From Atrichornis clamosus (Eukaryota; Chordata; Aves; Passeriformes; Menuridae), in contig WBMZ01010262.1 in the NCBI GenBank assembly GCA_013400975.1, positions 248,001 through 312,000 on the forward strand: DNA of 64,000 bases, given 5' to 3'. The notes beneath the pieces were generated by a model. That model saw nothing but the letters and a program-made list of their open reading frames with translations. It did no database searches and was not told where the DNA came from. The position numbers were made by a program, and so were the translations under genes. Every line of letters begins with the position of its first letter. Position 1 is the first letter of the stretch. This document shows, piece by piece, positions 1 through 11,350 of this stretch.

Positions 1-1800
1 GATCCTCCATGGAGAGCACAGCGCTTATTAAGGGCTGTATTTCAAAATCCTCATGCAGAAATCTTTTCTAAGGGTAATCTCTTCCAGAGACAACCTCCTA
101 GTGATCCCCAGAGGATTTCTGGAGATCTTGACACCCTCTGAATATTTACTGGAGAAAAGAGGGTGCCACTGCTGTTACATGGCATGAAGGCACTCCACAG
201 GGTGCCCACATCTAGTCTGAAAGTTTACATGGGATATATGTGGGTAATAAAATAATAAAAGAGCCAGTATGTCATTTCAACCCAGCTATTGCAAATCCAG
301 TTATTCATCCTGCTCCAGGCTACTTGCATTGGTATATATAAGAGTTATTACATTTGTACTGCATTTACAGCAACTGCAGGAACAATTTTTCTCTAATTCT
401 TCCAAATTTCATGTTCAACAACTGCCCAGAGATAAGTTATTCTCTCTCTTTTGATATACCCTTATTCTGGCTTATTAAATGCCTCCAAAATCAAAAGGAA
501 GAAAAAAAAAAAAAAAGATGCTTTTGGGGTTAGTTGTGAACAGTGTTTTGTCCATGAGATGCTTGGGGAATATCAAAAGAAGAAAAATATTTTAAATATT
601 CCCTTTTTAATGTTCCACTTAATAGGACTAACCTCCCTTTTATAATTAGGTAATTAACATTATTTCCTTTCTGTTTAACTGTCTTTTTACACACAAGACA
701 GGGTGAAAGGCAAGCAAAAGAACTACCTTTTTTGAGGCTGGCTAACAGTCCCAGTGTCACAGATCTCTAACATGCATTCTCCTGCTAACATCAATACCCA
801 CTCAGTGCACCCAGTGCTGAAGGAACTGTTGCTGTGTATGCTTTGAATGTATATAAGGGATGATTTATTTTCCTTTCTGTCTTTTTTTCCCTTCCTTTCT
901 GTACTACTTTAAAAAAAAATGGTATGAAACCACAGAATCAATGCTAATGTACCACATTCTGTTCCTGGCCTGAAAATACAAAATACACAGAAATTCTATC
1001 TTAAAGCTGCCAATTCCCTCCATTGCCACGCTGTCTGGGTGCTGCAGGGGGTGAGCCCGAGGGATGAGCCATTCCTTGTGGTCACAGCAATAGCTGGATG
1101 CTCTGTACCAGGCTGATACAGCCCCCTGCATACCTGTGCCACAGGAAGACCACTAACCATACCTGAGGATATTTTTGTATGCTTTAATATATTCTGTGTG
1201 TTTCTGTGGCTAACGCATTGAGGGGTAGTTGCAATGAGTCTGTTTGATCATTTTCTTCAGTTCTGATAAAAAAAACCAGCCAACAACCCACCCTCATGTG
1301 CTTTGGAGATGGACTGCATTTGTTCCTTGTGTGTGTCTCATTCTGCATTAACAGCAAAAGGGTTCTCTGAATCTCCCTCCCCTTCCCCCCACTCCAGCTT
1401 CTACAGTGGTATTCAGAATGGCAAATAAGGAGTACTTAATGAGGAAGCTTCTTTCTAGTGCTGTAATAATAACAGCAGTAATAAGAATGAAATTAAGAGG
1501 AGACAAAAGGTAAGAGAAAAGACTGGAGTAACGGGTGTTACTGGATTCCTTTGCCTTTTCTTTTTGTAAAGATGGTTAACCCAAAGAACCAGCGCTGATG
1601 AAAAACCAAGACTGAGGGTGGGTGGAGAAAGCAGTTTTAAAAACTGTGCAAGCAGGGATGAAACAGCTTCTGCAAAGGAGGGTACAACACTAAATAGCTT
1701 CATTCAGCAAGAGAGAGAAAAGGAAAGGGTGAAGGGACGGGATGAAAGGGAAGATGAGAACCGGTGAGAAGGCAAGGGGGCCACCGTGCACACATGGGAA
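1..1800. other. Unique AT-rich sequence, no gene seen
   Basis: No coding exon, RNA gene or known repeat is recognisable. The reading frames present are under 90 codons and resemble no known family. A purine-rich stretch at 486-518 contains 15 consecutive A (502-516). A weak pair of splice-like signals (TTCTTTCTAG before 1459 and AAAAG/GTAAGA after 1509) encloses 51 open bases, but their translation is low-complexity Asn/Lys/Ser and I give it no weight. GC content rises from about 1740 towards the CpG-rich segment that follows. Confidence 0.6.
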
Positions 1801-2090
1801 ATGAGATTTTTCCGTGCCTTCCCCTCCCACGTTCGGACTGTGGCAAGGACAACAGCAGAGACTTAAGAAAGACACCCGGCATCTCCCCGTCTCTCTCCCC
1901 CTGCCTGTCCCAAGGCTGCCCCTCAGGGAGGCGCGGACGGACGCGCTTCCCCAAACACACGTGCCCGCAGCCCCGTCATCTCCTCTGCCACCTCCCTGCT
2001 CCCCGGGAGCGCAGTGTGCCCCTCATCCATCACCCTGCTTGCTCAACTCCAGCACTGTGCCGCCGCCGCCGCTGATTTGTTTGGCTGGGT
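1801..2090. promoter_or_regulatory. CpG-island-like GC-rich segment
   Basis: Hand counts give about 55 to 72 percent G+C in successive 60-base lines from 1801 to 2100, against clearly AT-rich surroundings. About 22 CpG dinucleotides lie between 1740 and 2075, including the cluster GGCGCGGACGGACGCGC near 1930 and (CCG)4 near 2060-2072. This is the only stretch outside the CR1 copies with such CpG density. In vertebrates unmethylated CpG islands mark promoters or developmental regulatory elements. No TATA box, recognisable first exon or known repeat explains it. Reading frames of 103 and 105 codons cross it (1764-2075, 1814-2131), but they are Pro/Ser/Arg-rich products of GC-rich sequence and match no family I know. 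It could also be a decayed pseudogene fragment or a CpG-rich enhancer. Confidence 0.45.
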
Positions 2091-5000
2091 TTCTCAGTGA
2101 TCCCAGTCACAGTTCACCACAGACTTTCTAGAAAATGAGACGTTCCTACCCAAAATATCTTTTTTTCCCTTTTTTTTTCTTTAAAGAAATCCTCATCTAG
2201 AGAGATGGGTGATCTTGAGCTACTGCGGATTCTCCTGCTAATTATATCTACACTCATCTTCAGCTTTCAGATTCACAACTATTATGACAAACAAATCTGA
2301 GATATTTTTGCTGTGTTCAATTTACCATTATGCACCAAGGTTATACTTTTCCTTGACCTGCTCAACCCAGTCTAATATTAACAAATTGAGCATTTATGCG
2401 GGTTCCTTTCCAAGCATGAAGTTGATTAGGAATTTAGGAAATGCTGGTGATTTAAAGATTAACCTTTCATATAATTACTGACATAAACCAGAGCTATTAA
2501 AGTATTAGAAACAACTATTCAGAGCATATTCCACATTTAAAAAAAAAAAAATCACATTTAGAGCCATGCGAAAGACTTTCCATACCAGCCAATTTTTTTC
2601 TTTTTTTTTTTTAACAGCAGAAGAAAAACCTGGTGAAAGGAAAGGAGTAAGCACAGCCTACCTCTAAAGTTATGTGGAGGAAAGCAAAGCTATAAAAATA
2701 ATACAGAAACCAAGCAACAGTCTTCTGCTGGCAAGACACAGCTTGTAATTGGGTGGGTGGCTGTGAAGAGCCGAGATGAATGCTGCAGAGCACTGTAATT
2801 TTATTGCACTGTGTCTGCTCTAAAGTGAACATATTTGCACTGAAATCTGTATTTCCGTGAGAACAGGGCAATTGATTTTTTTTGTTATAAAGATAACGTC
2901 ACTTGTTGGCATTCAGACACAATTCTTCAGCCTTTAAAGCCATTACTGTTCTTGCTCGCCTTTGCTGGGGTGATGCTTGGGGGACACAGTCAAAGGGAAG
3001 AGGCTGCACTGAAAGGAGTTTGAGCTCCAAGTCCCAGATTTGCATGACAAGAGAAGAAATTCAGTTTAAAATAAACACCAGCTTTCCACCTTTTCCTCCT
3101 TTTCTCCTCTTCCTAAAAATCCAAATATGTACATAACTTACAAAGATCAGGGATAGGTGGCAGTGGCTAAAGGATGAGTATTATGTGCATCTGTGCTTGG
3201 CAAACAGCACCTACTATTCTGCTATGGCACTTTTATTTTAAATCATTTCCCTCATGTTCTTCACATCCTCACCAGACACAGTAACCACCGCCAGAAAGAT
3301 GTCTTTCAACACGGGTGCTATGGGAACATGACCAATTCCCTTCAATTTCTGAGCTAACAAAGACTAAATCCAAGATTTCAAAGGTAATAAGTAAGTAGAA
3401 AAATCTACTTCATCACTGAATTATCACTTTTAGCACAGCAGATTTCTCTGACTGACATGATTAGATACTAAGCCCAGTTATTCATTTATTACCACCTTTA
3501 ATCTGGCCCTTTTTGCTGATGTACCTTTCTCCTAAGAGCAAAACAGAGCATGACACTGCAGAGAAGGTTGAAAATTGTACTTTTGGTAAAATCTGAGATT
3601 TAAAAAAATATGCATGGGCACATTAAACTGATTTAAGGGCTGATGGATAGCAAATCTCCCCTGCAGTAGCACAGCTCTGTACCCTAGTGGTTACAGTAAG
3701 GTATGAGCAAACATCCTCCTGAGAGCTGGGGGATTCAAAATGAAAACAGATTTCTGAATACCTTTCAAAATATGTACTTTCCCTCTAATTTTTATCCCTT
3801 CTTACCCATTCTCACATTTTTCATTCCCAGAACCTCACAGGCAGGGTGAATTAAAAACAAGAGGGGGAGGAGGAAGAGAAAAACCCTGAAAATCCCAAAC
3901 TAAGCAGCAAGAACAGTCCACAGCTATTGAATTCCTGAGGTTTTGAGTCTTTGCACCACTGTCAGCCCTTTGAAACACATCTGCTATCAACCCTCTTTGC
4001 AGGATGAGAGGTAAAGTGAGCTCCCAGGACTAAACCTGGATCTGTCTCTGTGGTTCAGCGCCTCTCTGACAGCCTGGCTTGCTTGGAGAGCCTGGTAAAT
4101 ATTAAAGAATGTTAATAATAATGAAATAAACCATCTAGGGATTTTTCCAACACATCCCCCCACCTTTTTTTTTTTTTAATTTGGCTCCGTAATAAAGCTT
4201 ATCTTGACAGAAAATTTACTTCTCTGATCCAGATTATTTCCCAACGTCATTTTTTTCAACAGCAAACAGAAATTTGTGGCTGCCCTAAAAGGTTTGCAAT
4301 CCCCATGGTAAAGAGGCCACTGCATGTCAAATGTTTACCTTCATTTCATGTAAATGTCACTCCATATTGGACGTTCTGTGCTTTTTTACCAGTGAATGCA
4401 GCTGCCTCCACCTTCAAAACCTTCCCCTTGCACCATAACTACCTCTACAAACAGCCCAGAACCCGCTGCTACTGTCAGATCAAATTCCCAAACAACAACT
4501 GGATGCCATGAATTTATTATGTAATTGCTGTAGTCTAATAAATTGGATGTGAATCCTATGGTCTGAAAGATGAAGAAATCATGGAGACAATAAACAAGAA
4601 GGAATGCATCTGACATTCCCTCTGTGGGGAAAAACCACAGAACAAAAACCAGTGCGTAGGGCAGTGCTTGAGGAAGGTGGAGGGCACAGAGCAGCAGCTG
4701 AAAAAAAAAGTGAATTACATGGGATAGAGGAAATCACTGCTTAAAAATAAAGGGGAAAATTGTAAAGGGGACAGTGCCCATAGCAGAATAATCAGAAAGA
4801 GATTTAGGCGATAACCAACACAGCCAAACCTCACCAGGGGATATCAAAGCTCTGTGATGGTATTTGACGACAAAATGAGTCTATACAAACATATATCTGC
4901 AGTGGGGAAACAGCAATCCATGAAGTCCCATGGAGCTAACTCTGGGCTTATTCCTCTGTCCATATTTGCTTTGTCATGATTGGCTTTTTGGTATATTTTT

Positions 5001-5580
5001 TTAAACTTTTGCTTTTTTTATTGCTGTTATGCACACACACCCACGGAGATTGTGCTTTTACTTCATGGGCTTCATATGCTAAACCAGGAGTTGTTTTTTT
5101 CATAAGTGGCACTTCTAGCCTGAAGTAAAAATTATTATACTGGTTTGTGTGTCTACTTCCCTGATTCCAGCAAGTGTTAGGAATTACATTAGGTTATTCT
5201 AGCTGGTGGAATGAACATCTTCCCAAAAAGTTCTCTGAAATAGTTTCACGATGTTACACTGAGTATCTTTCCTAATAAAAAGGAGTTGAAAACTTTTTCT
5301 TCTCCCTAGTTATCTTTTCCTTGTATGTAGGATACTCCCGCCCCAATCTGTCATTTTTCATTAGCAAAGGAGTCAAGCTATGGCTGTTAATGAAAACTCT
5401 TAATGAGGATTTGGTGAATAAGTCCTGGAAAATCAAATGCAAAACAAACACTAAAATCTATGTCAGATCTATTGTTTGTGGGTAATAGAAATTGGGAAAT
5501 AAAAGAACGTTTAAAGCACTAAGGAATTTAAAACAACAAATCTGGTCATCCAAATGGTGTTCATCAAGAAATTAAAGAAA
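2091..5580. other. Unique AT-rich sequence, no gene seen
   Basis: No gene or recognisable transposon. Low-complexity tracts include a T run at 2593-2612 and an A/T-rich stretch near 4165-4180. The segment 4300-4620 is complex, non-repetitive sequence with several ATTA/TAAT cores and could be conserved, but nothing in the sequence alone proves this. Reading frames here (77 codons or fewer) have no familiar features. Confidence 0.6.
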
Positions 5581-5760
5581 TCATAGAATTTTAAGGGTTG
5601 GAAGGGACCTTAGAGATCATTTAGTCCCAATCCCATGGCAGGGACACCTTCCACTAGACCAGGCTGCTCAGAGCCCCATCCAATCCAGCCTTGAACAATT
5701 CCAGGAATGGGGCATCCACAGCTTCTCTGGGCAAGCTGTTCCAGTATCTCACTATCCATA
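5581..5760 (-). mobile_element. CR1 LINE, 3' end fragment
   Basis: Read on the plus strand it begins TCATAGAAT, GGGTTGGAAGGGACCTT, then CATGGCAGGGACACCTTCC and CTTCTCTGGGCAAGC. This is the reverse complement of the avian CR1 3' untranslated end, so the element's 3' terminus is at 5581. It is 5'-truncated and moderately diverged; similarity fades into ACTATCCATAACTAAAAATA after about 5752. Confidence 0.9.
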
Positions 5761-8700
5761 ACTAAAAATAACTAAAATATACCGCAGTTCCCGTAATTTA
5801 GAGCTGATCAGAGAAGATCAAACAGACTGGTAAGTCTGATCTCAGTAGCTGCTACTTTCATTTTCTGATGTATTAAGGTCTGCAATACCAAACAACAGGG
5901 ATAAATTGATGGGTCATCTGTGGAATAACATCATGCTGCATGGAATAATCACCTGCAGTCCTGAACTTGTGGACTACCATAATGGTATATGGAAAAGGCA
6001 ATTTCACATTTGGACTTTTGAAGAGCTTTTGTCAAAATGCCTTTTCAAAATATTCAGTTTCCCATAAATAAGACAAGCTCCATGGCCACAGAAAACTGTG
6101 TAGGACCCCAAATATACAGTGGCCTTTTACTGAGTACAGTGAAAAAAAGAAGCACAGTGTGGTCCCAGAGCCAGGACTGCTGAATCATCTCAGCTAGGAT
6201 CAGGAAATAGATGGCATTTTTCAAATGACTGATTATTTATATTGTGAAAAATAATCAAAATCATGAGGATGTGCAAAGGGACTTCCAAAGGCTGGGGCTT
6301 ATATAAGGTTTGACGGATGAAATTCTGAATTGTCAAATAAAAAGCAAAAGACAAGACATAAGGAAACTGTTCATCTGTGCCTTGGTGATGTAAGTTACAG
6401 GCAACAATTGGACAACTGTCTTCCTGGGTATTGCATTAAAATCTCTGCCCAGTGTGCAGAGAGGGAAAAAAAAGAGGAAAAAGAAAAGTGAATAACATCT
6501 CAAATGGAACAGCTCTCAAGAAATTAAATAGCATGATATAAATCACTCCTATGGCTTCAGCTAGAAAATTCTGTTAAGTTAGGAAAGGATCTAAGTGCGA
6601 GATAAGGATAAACTCCTGACAGGTAAAAGGATGAATGATTTGGGGAAGTTTGTGAGGGGAGAGGCAAAGAAAGCGGACCTACAACTGCAGCTCGAGAGCA
6701 AAACGTGGATCCACCCCCCCTCTAGTGGCCAGTCCACACCAGCTACTGCAGAAACAACCCGAACCACGGGCGAGGGACTTGAAAACAAGCACACACCCCT
6801 CTCTTCTCTCATTCCCCTTTCAATTCTGCGTTGCTTCACTGCATATTATTATTTGCTAACCCTCATTAAACTGCCCACTGCATTCCTGTGTCGTTTCTTG
6901 TCATTGAAGCTGTTGTACAGAAGATGTATTATTTTTGTGATGTGTTTCCACCCGCCTGCAAGAAGAGGATACAGAGTGTGACAGGGGCCATGCACACTCC
7001 AGCAACAGGACTAATCATAAATTAAAAAATAACCTTTGGAACTCATTGTACAAGACATCACTGATGCAAAAAATAGGCATTAAAAAAGGAACAGTTGTAC
7101 AGAAATGGGAACATGGAAATAATTTGGTACTCATACTCCTAAAACTTTTTAGATTAAAAAGGATACTTTTTTAGGAACAGCATCTGGCACAAGGCATATC
7201 ATGCAGTAGAAACGGCCTTTTAGATTTCCTACGAATGGACCAGTCACTGAATTTCAGTGTTTCCAGACAACCTGCACAGCTGGGGAAACTGAGGCCAGGT
7301 GAACCCTTCACATCCCCATGTTCTGAACACACACAGGCTCTTCGTGGTCACTGACTCTTTCTTCTGTAGGACATACTCTAAAACTGGAAGAATCCTCATT
7401 TTTACCAATTTCTCTGGATAATTCTATATAACAGGCCATTTTCTGCTACTACATTTTAACAATCCTACCCTAGAACACTTTGTGGACTGGAGAGAGGGGC
7501 TGCTGAGGACTGAGGAGCTGAGCTCTGTTTCTGGTTGAGCTTACACCAAACACTGTAGGCTTTGCTTAAGTTGCACACTCTACCAATTAAAAAAAAAAAA
7601 AGAAGAAAAAAGAAGAAACCTGGAGCAGAAGTGAACATCCTTCAGCTGCAGCTATTACATCTTCAAGCTAATACATTCCAGTGCACCAGGCTGTGCTTGT
7701 AGGGCAGATGAGAAGTTGCAAGGAATTATATTTGCCTCTTGTAAAAAGAGTTTCCATCACTTCAGTTTTCTCAATCTCTGCTTCAAATGCCACCCTTACC
7801 AGTGCTTTTAAGAGATGGGTTAATTTATGTATTTGATAGAGAGACCAGTTAACCCTTTCTACAAATGATTTGCTAAGAAATTGCCCAAGAATGTATTTCT
7901 AGTTAAGGCCTGCAACACACTATGCACTCTTGTATGCATTTTAATAGCTAAAGCAGGGTTGCTGCCCTTCTATAAATTATTCTGAAATTACCTGTTGATT
8001 ATCTAAGACGGTGCCTTGGAGTATCCTATGGTGGCTTAGATGGAGTTCAGAGCCAGCATTCTTATTTTAATTTTAATAATTAATTTGTTCAACTGAAACT
8101 AAAGAATAACACCACGAACAACGCACAGTTTGACTTCTCACATCTTAAAGAACAAACCCATTTTCAGCTTGTCTTGATAATCTGAGCCTTTTAAAAATAG
8201 CTACACAACAGATTATTCAAAAGATTTGTATATAATGATGTAAGCAATTTGCTCTTCCATTACAAATTTAATTCATTACTGGCTGCAGTCTGGGCATGTT
8301 TGACAGTCTGGCCCTTCCTGATGCAATTCCAGACAACTCTTGTGTTCATATTCTGCCCTCTGTCAAGACAGATTCAAGAATGAGTACATATCATCAGGAA
8401 AAGCTTAGAGGGAAACTTAAGGAAAGCTGATTCTCTGCTCAATATGGAAAGAAATCCAGACTGATCCACCCATGACATCTATTTTTCCATCAATACTTAC
8501 AGAGAATCATATACATATTTCTGGCACTTACAGAAGGGATTGTGAGTGATTTGGAGTATTTGGCTGAGCACCTCACCCTGGGTGGGAATGTTTTACCCAT
8601 TGGGTAATGCAGTAATACAGTCATATACTTAGTTTTATGTAAGAAATTTGTATTTTCATCCATACAACTTCTCAGTCTTTGTCAAATAATAACTTTTTAT

Positions 8701-10599
8701 TTCCTATATTCCCCCACACAGTAGACAAAAGGCAAACCCTGATTTTTAAAGGGCCACAAGTCTCTAGACATTGAAGAAAAGGGTCTTCTGCAGAATGACA
8801 GCCAAGCGTAACCTGTGATTTTCCTTGAATGTCATTACTGGGGTAAATTAAGTGTCAGGTTCAGATGAATTTGTCACTTGTTAATTAACAATATCAGCTA
8901 TTCTTTTTCTATTCTAGATAATACATTTTACAGAGAACCAGAAGCAGTTTTTATAATTGAAGTTATCTAAAAGGCTCCTCCCCAATATCCACCATGATTA
9001 CAAAAAAACCAAACAAAACATTCAATCATAATTTTAATGATAGATAATTTTTCTCTTCATTAAAATGAAATCTTAAAAGCCATGTAATTAACTGAACGAT
9101 AACTGAATTCCTTTAACCACTCCAAGAATTAAAACTAAGGATGCTCTCTCCCCAGACACTGAAATCTGGCATACCAATGATTTACCACAAGGAAGGGAAC
9201 CTTAACAAAGCAAACTATGCTGAGCAGGCTTTTCAAATTCATAATTAAGACCCCCCCTTGAAGCACTTCATTTATTTGCATTTTCAATTGCAAATTTTTA
9301 CCTGTGTCTTTCTGTAACATTCACAGTGACAAGAACATGTCAAAAGTGACCACACGTTCTGAACACCATCAAAGGGTAAAACTAAAGGGAGGTCTGAGCT
9401 TCTGTTTGAAATTCTCACTGCTTTTGGTGAGAAAAAAAAAGAAAAAAAGACTAAATGTTGTGTTAACCACCTGCTTAAGCCTCCTGGAGTACCTGACAAA
9501 GCACTCACAACATTAAACCAGCCTTGCCCCAGCTGCAGCTTTGCAATATAGATGATGTTCACCTGGACACGTAAAGATTGTCTGCAACCAGCAAATAGCT
9601 GCAGCAATTTATTTTTCTTTTTAAATAGTGTTCCTATTTGCCCCTACTTTGGAATTTTTATCTAATCTATAGCTAACCTTGGACGAGTTTGTTTTCCCCT
9701 TGCAGGAGTTAAAAAGAGAAAGTTTCTTTACATTGCAAATATTATTTGCTAAGTCTCTTCTCTGTGTATTCTGTGCTTCCAAAGGATTAAAGAAGAAATT
9801 TTGTCACCAAAAGAATAGGAAAATAGATTTGCAGATGTAGCAATCTTGTAAACCCCGGAGTTCAGAAAAACATTTGCAATGCCATCAAGAAGGAAAAATC
9901 ATTTCCCAAATTGTCCCAAGTCTCTTCCTACAGAGATTAAAAGGACAATGATGCACCTCCTACGTGACTCTTTTCAACTGCTTGCAAGAACAGACTGGCT
10001 CCAATTCCGTTCCCATGATTAGGCTCAGGATTATTTCATGCCTGTCTCCTGGTTCCTATATTTGTAATGTTAGGCATTGTTTGCAAGGTGAACACAAGTT
10101 ATTTTATTCAGAGGTGTAAAAAAAAAAAAAAACAACAAAACTGGTTCTTGATGCATTAGTCAGGTTTCCATCACTACGAAGTAAAGCATCAATTGGGATG
10201 AAAACTCTAGAAATCACTTTAAAAAAAAAAATTCTTGCCAACTACATAATTACGCCCCAAATGATTTTGTGCCAGGTGGTTTGGCTAACAGATGGAATGG
10301 TATATTTGTTCACTCTTCGTAAACCAGGCTCCTTTCAAGAGCTGTGAGCCAGAAGTAGCTAAATTATTGATTGACAGTTATATATGCCTAATAATTAATT
10401 AAACTGGAGCTACAAATTGCAGTGAGTCCTGTGAGCACTTAAAAAAAAAATCATATAGAAAATATGTGATAGTGTCTTTACAATAACATTTTTAAATCGA
10501 GGCAGATAAAAATATTGGTGGGAAATGATGCACTACAGACAAAAGAGCTTTGGTATGAAGCATCTTAGGAATGTCTAAGGCAAGACATTACATAAAAGG
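5761..10599. other. Long unique AT-rich interval, no gene seen
   Basis: No gene is recognised. Two stretches stand out. At 6590-6985 CpG sites are more frequent than in the flanks and a 128-codon frame (6595-6981, plus) is open; its product is unfamiliar, with a polar Ser/Thr-rich first half and a Leu/Phe/Cys-rich second half. At 7271-7300 there is a short block like the mammalian MIR tail. A-runs occur at about 7589-7600 and 10118-10132, and A/G tracts near 9430-9450. The remainder is complex AT-rich sequence. Confidence 0.55.
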
Positions 10600-11350
10600 C
10601 ACTGACAGGCTGGAGAGATGGACCTGTGAGACCCTCAGGAAGTTCAGCAAGGCCAAGTGCAGGGTCCTGCCCCACACTGGGCACAAACACAGGCTGAGTG
10701 GAGAATGGAGAGAGCAGCCCTTGGAGAAGTACTTGGGAGTGCTGGTGGGTGAGAGGCTGGACATGCCCTGGCCCAGAAACCTCCCACGCCCTGGGCTGAT
10801 CCCCCAGCGTGGGCAGCAGGGGAGGGGGGGTTCTGCCCCTCTGCCCCCTCAGCTGAGACTCCATTTGCAGAGCTGCTCCAGCCCTGGGGCTAACAGCAGA
10901 AGGACCTGGAGCTGCTGGAGAGAGTCCAGAAGAGGCCACGGAGATGCTCCCAGGGCTGGAGCCCCTCTGCTCTGGAGCCAGGCTGGGAGAGCTGGGGGTG
11001 TTCATCTGGGGAGACCTCAGAGCCCCTTCCAGTGCCTAAAGGGGCTGCAGGAGAGCTGGGGAGGGACTTTGTACAAGGGATGGAGGGACAGGACAAGGGG
11101 GAATGGCGTCCCACTGCCAGAGGACAGGGTTAGCTCGATATTAGGAAGAAATCCTTCCCTGTGAGGGTGGTGAGGCCCTGGCACAGGGTGCCCAGAGAAG
11201 CTGTGGCTGCCCCATCCCTGGAAATGCTCAAGGCCAGGTTGGACGGGGTTTGGAGCAACCTGGGATAGTGGAAGGTGTCCCTGCCCGTGGCAGGGAGTTG
11301 GAGCTGGATGGCCTTTAAGGTCCCTTCCAACACAAACCATTCTGTGATTC
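10600..11350 (+). mobile_element. CR1 LINE, 3' end with decayed ORF2 terminus
   Basis: This is the longest CR1 copy in the window, about 750 bp. It runs from the C-terminal coding part of CR1 ORF2 through the 3' untranslated region to the terminus CCTTCCAACACAAACC plus ATTCTGTGATTC at 11350. In the plus frame the first part reads RLERW, then RKFSKAKCRVL and LGVLVGERLDM, which corresponds to the end of the CR1 reverse-transcriptase protein. The body contains AGAGAGTCCAGAAGAGGCCA and GATATTAGGAAGAAAT. It is 5'-truncated and the coding part carries frameshifts, so it is immobile. The 146- and 197-codon frames here are by-products of its high GC content. Confidence 0.93.

Noticed and set aside
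1043..1130. 9-bp inverted repeat TGCAGGGGG / CCCCCTGCA with a 70-base loop, considered as a microRNA precursor
   Set aside because: Pairing does not extend beyond the 9 bases, far short of a microRNA stem.
1459..1509. 51-base open segment with AG and GTAAGA borders
   Set aside because: The translation is low-complexity Asn/Ser/Lys and the pyrimidine tract is very short.
10571..11164. 197-codon plus frame
   Set aside because: It starts just before the CR1 copy and reads through its decayed ORF2 end and 3' untranslated region. Only the first part is related to the real CR1 protein; the rest is not a gene.
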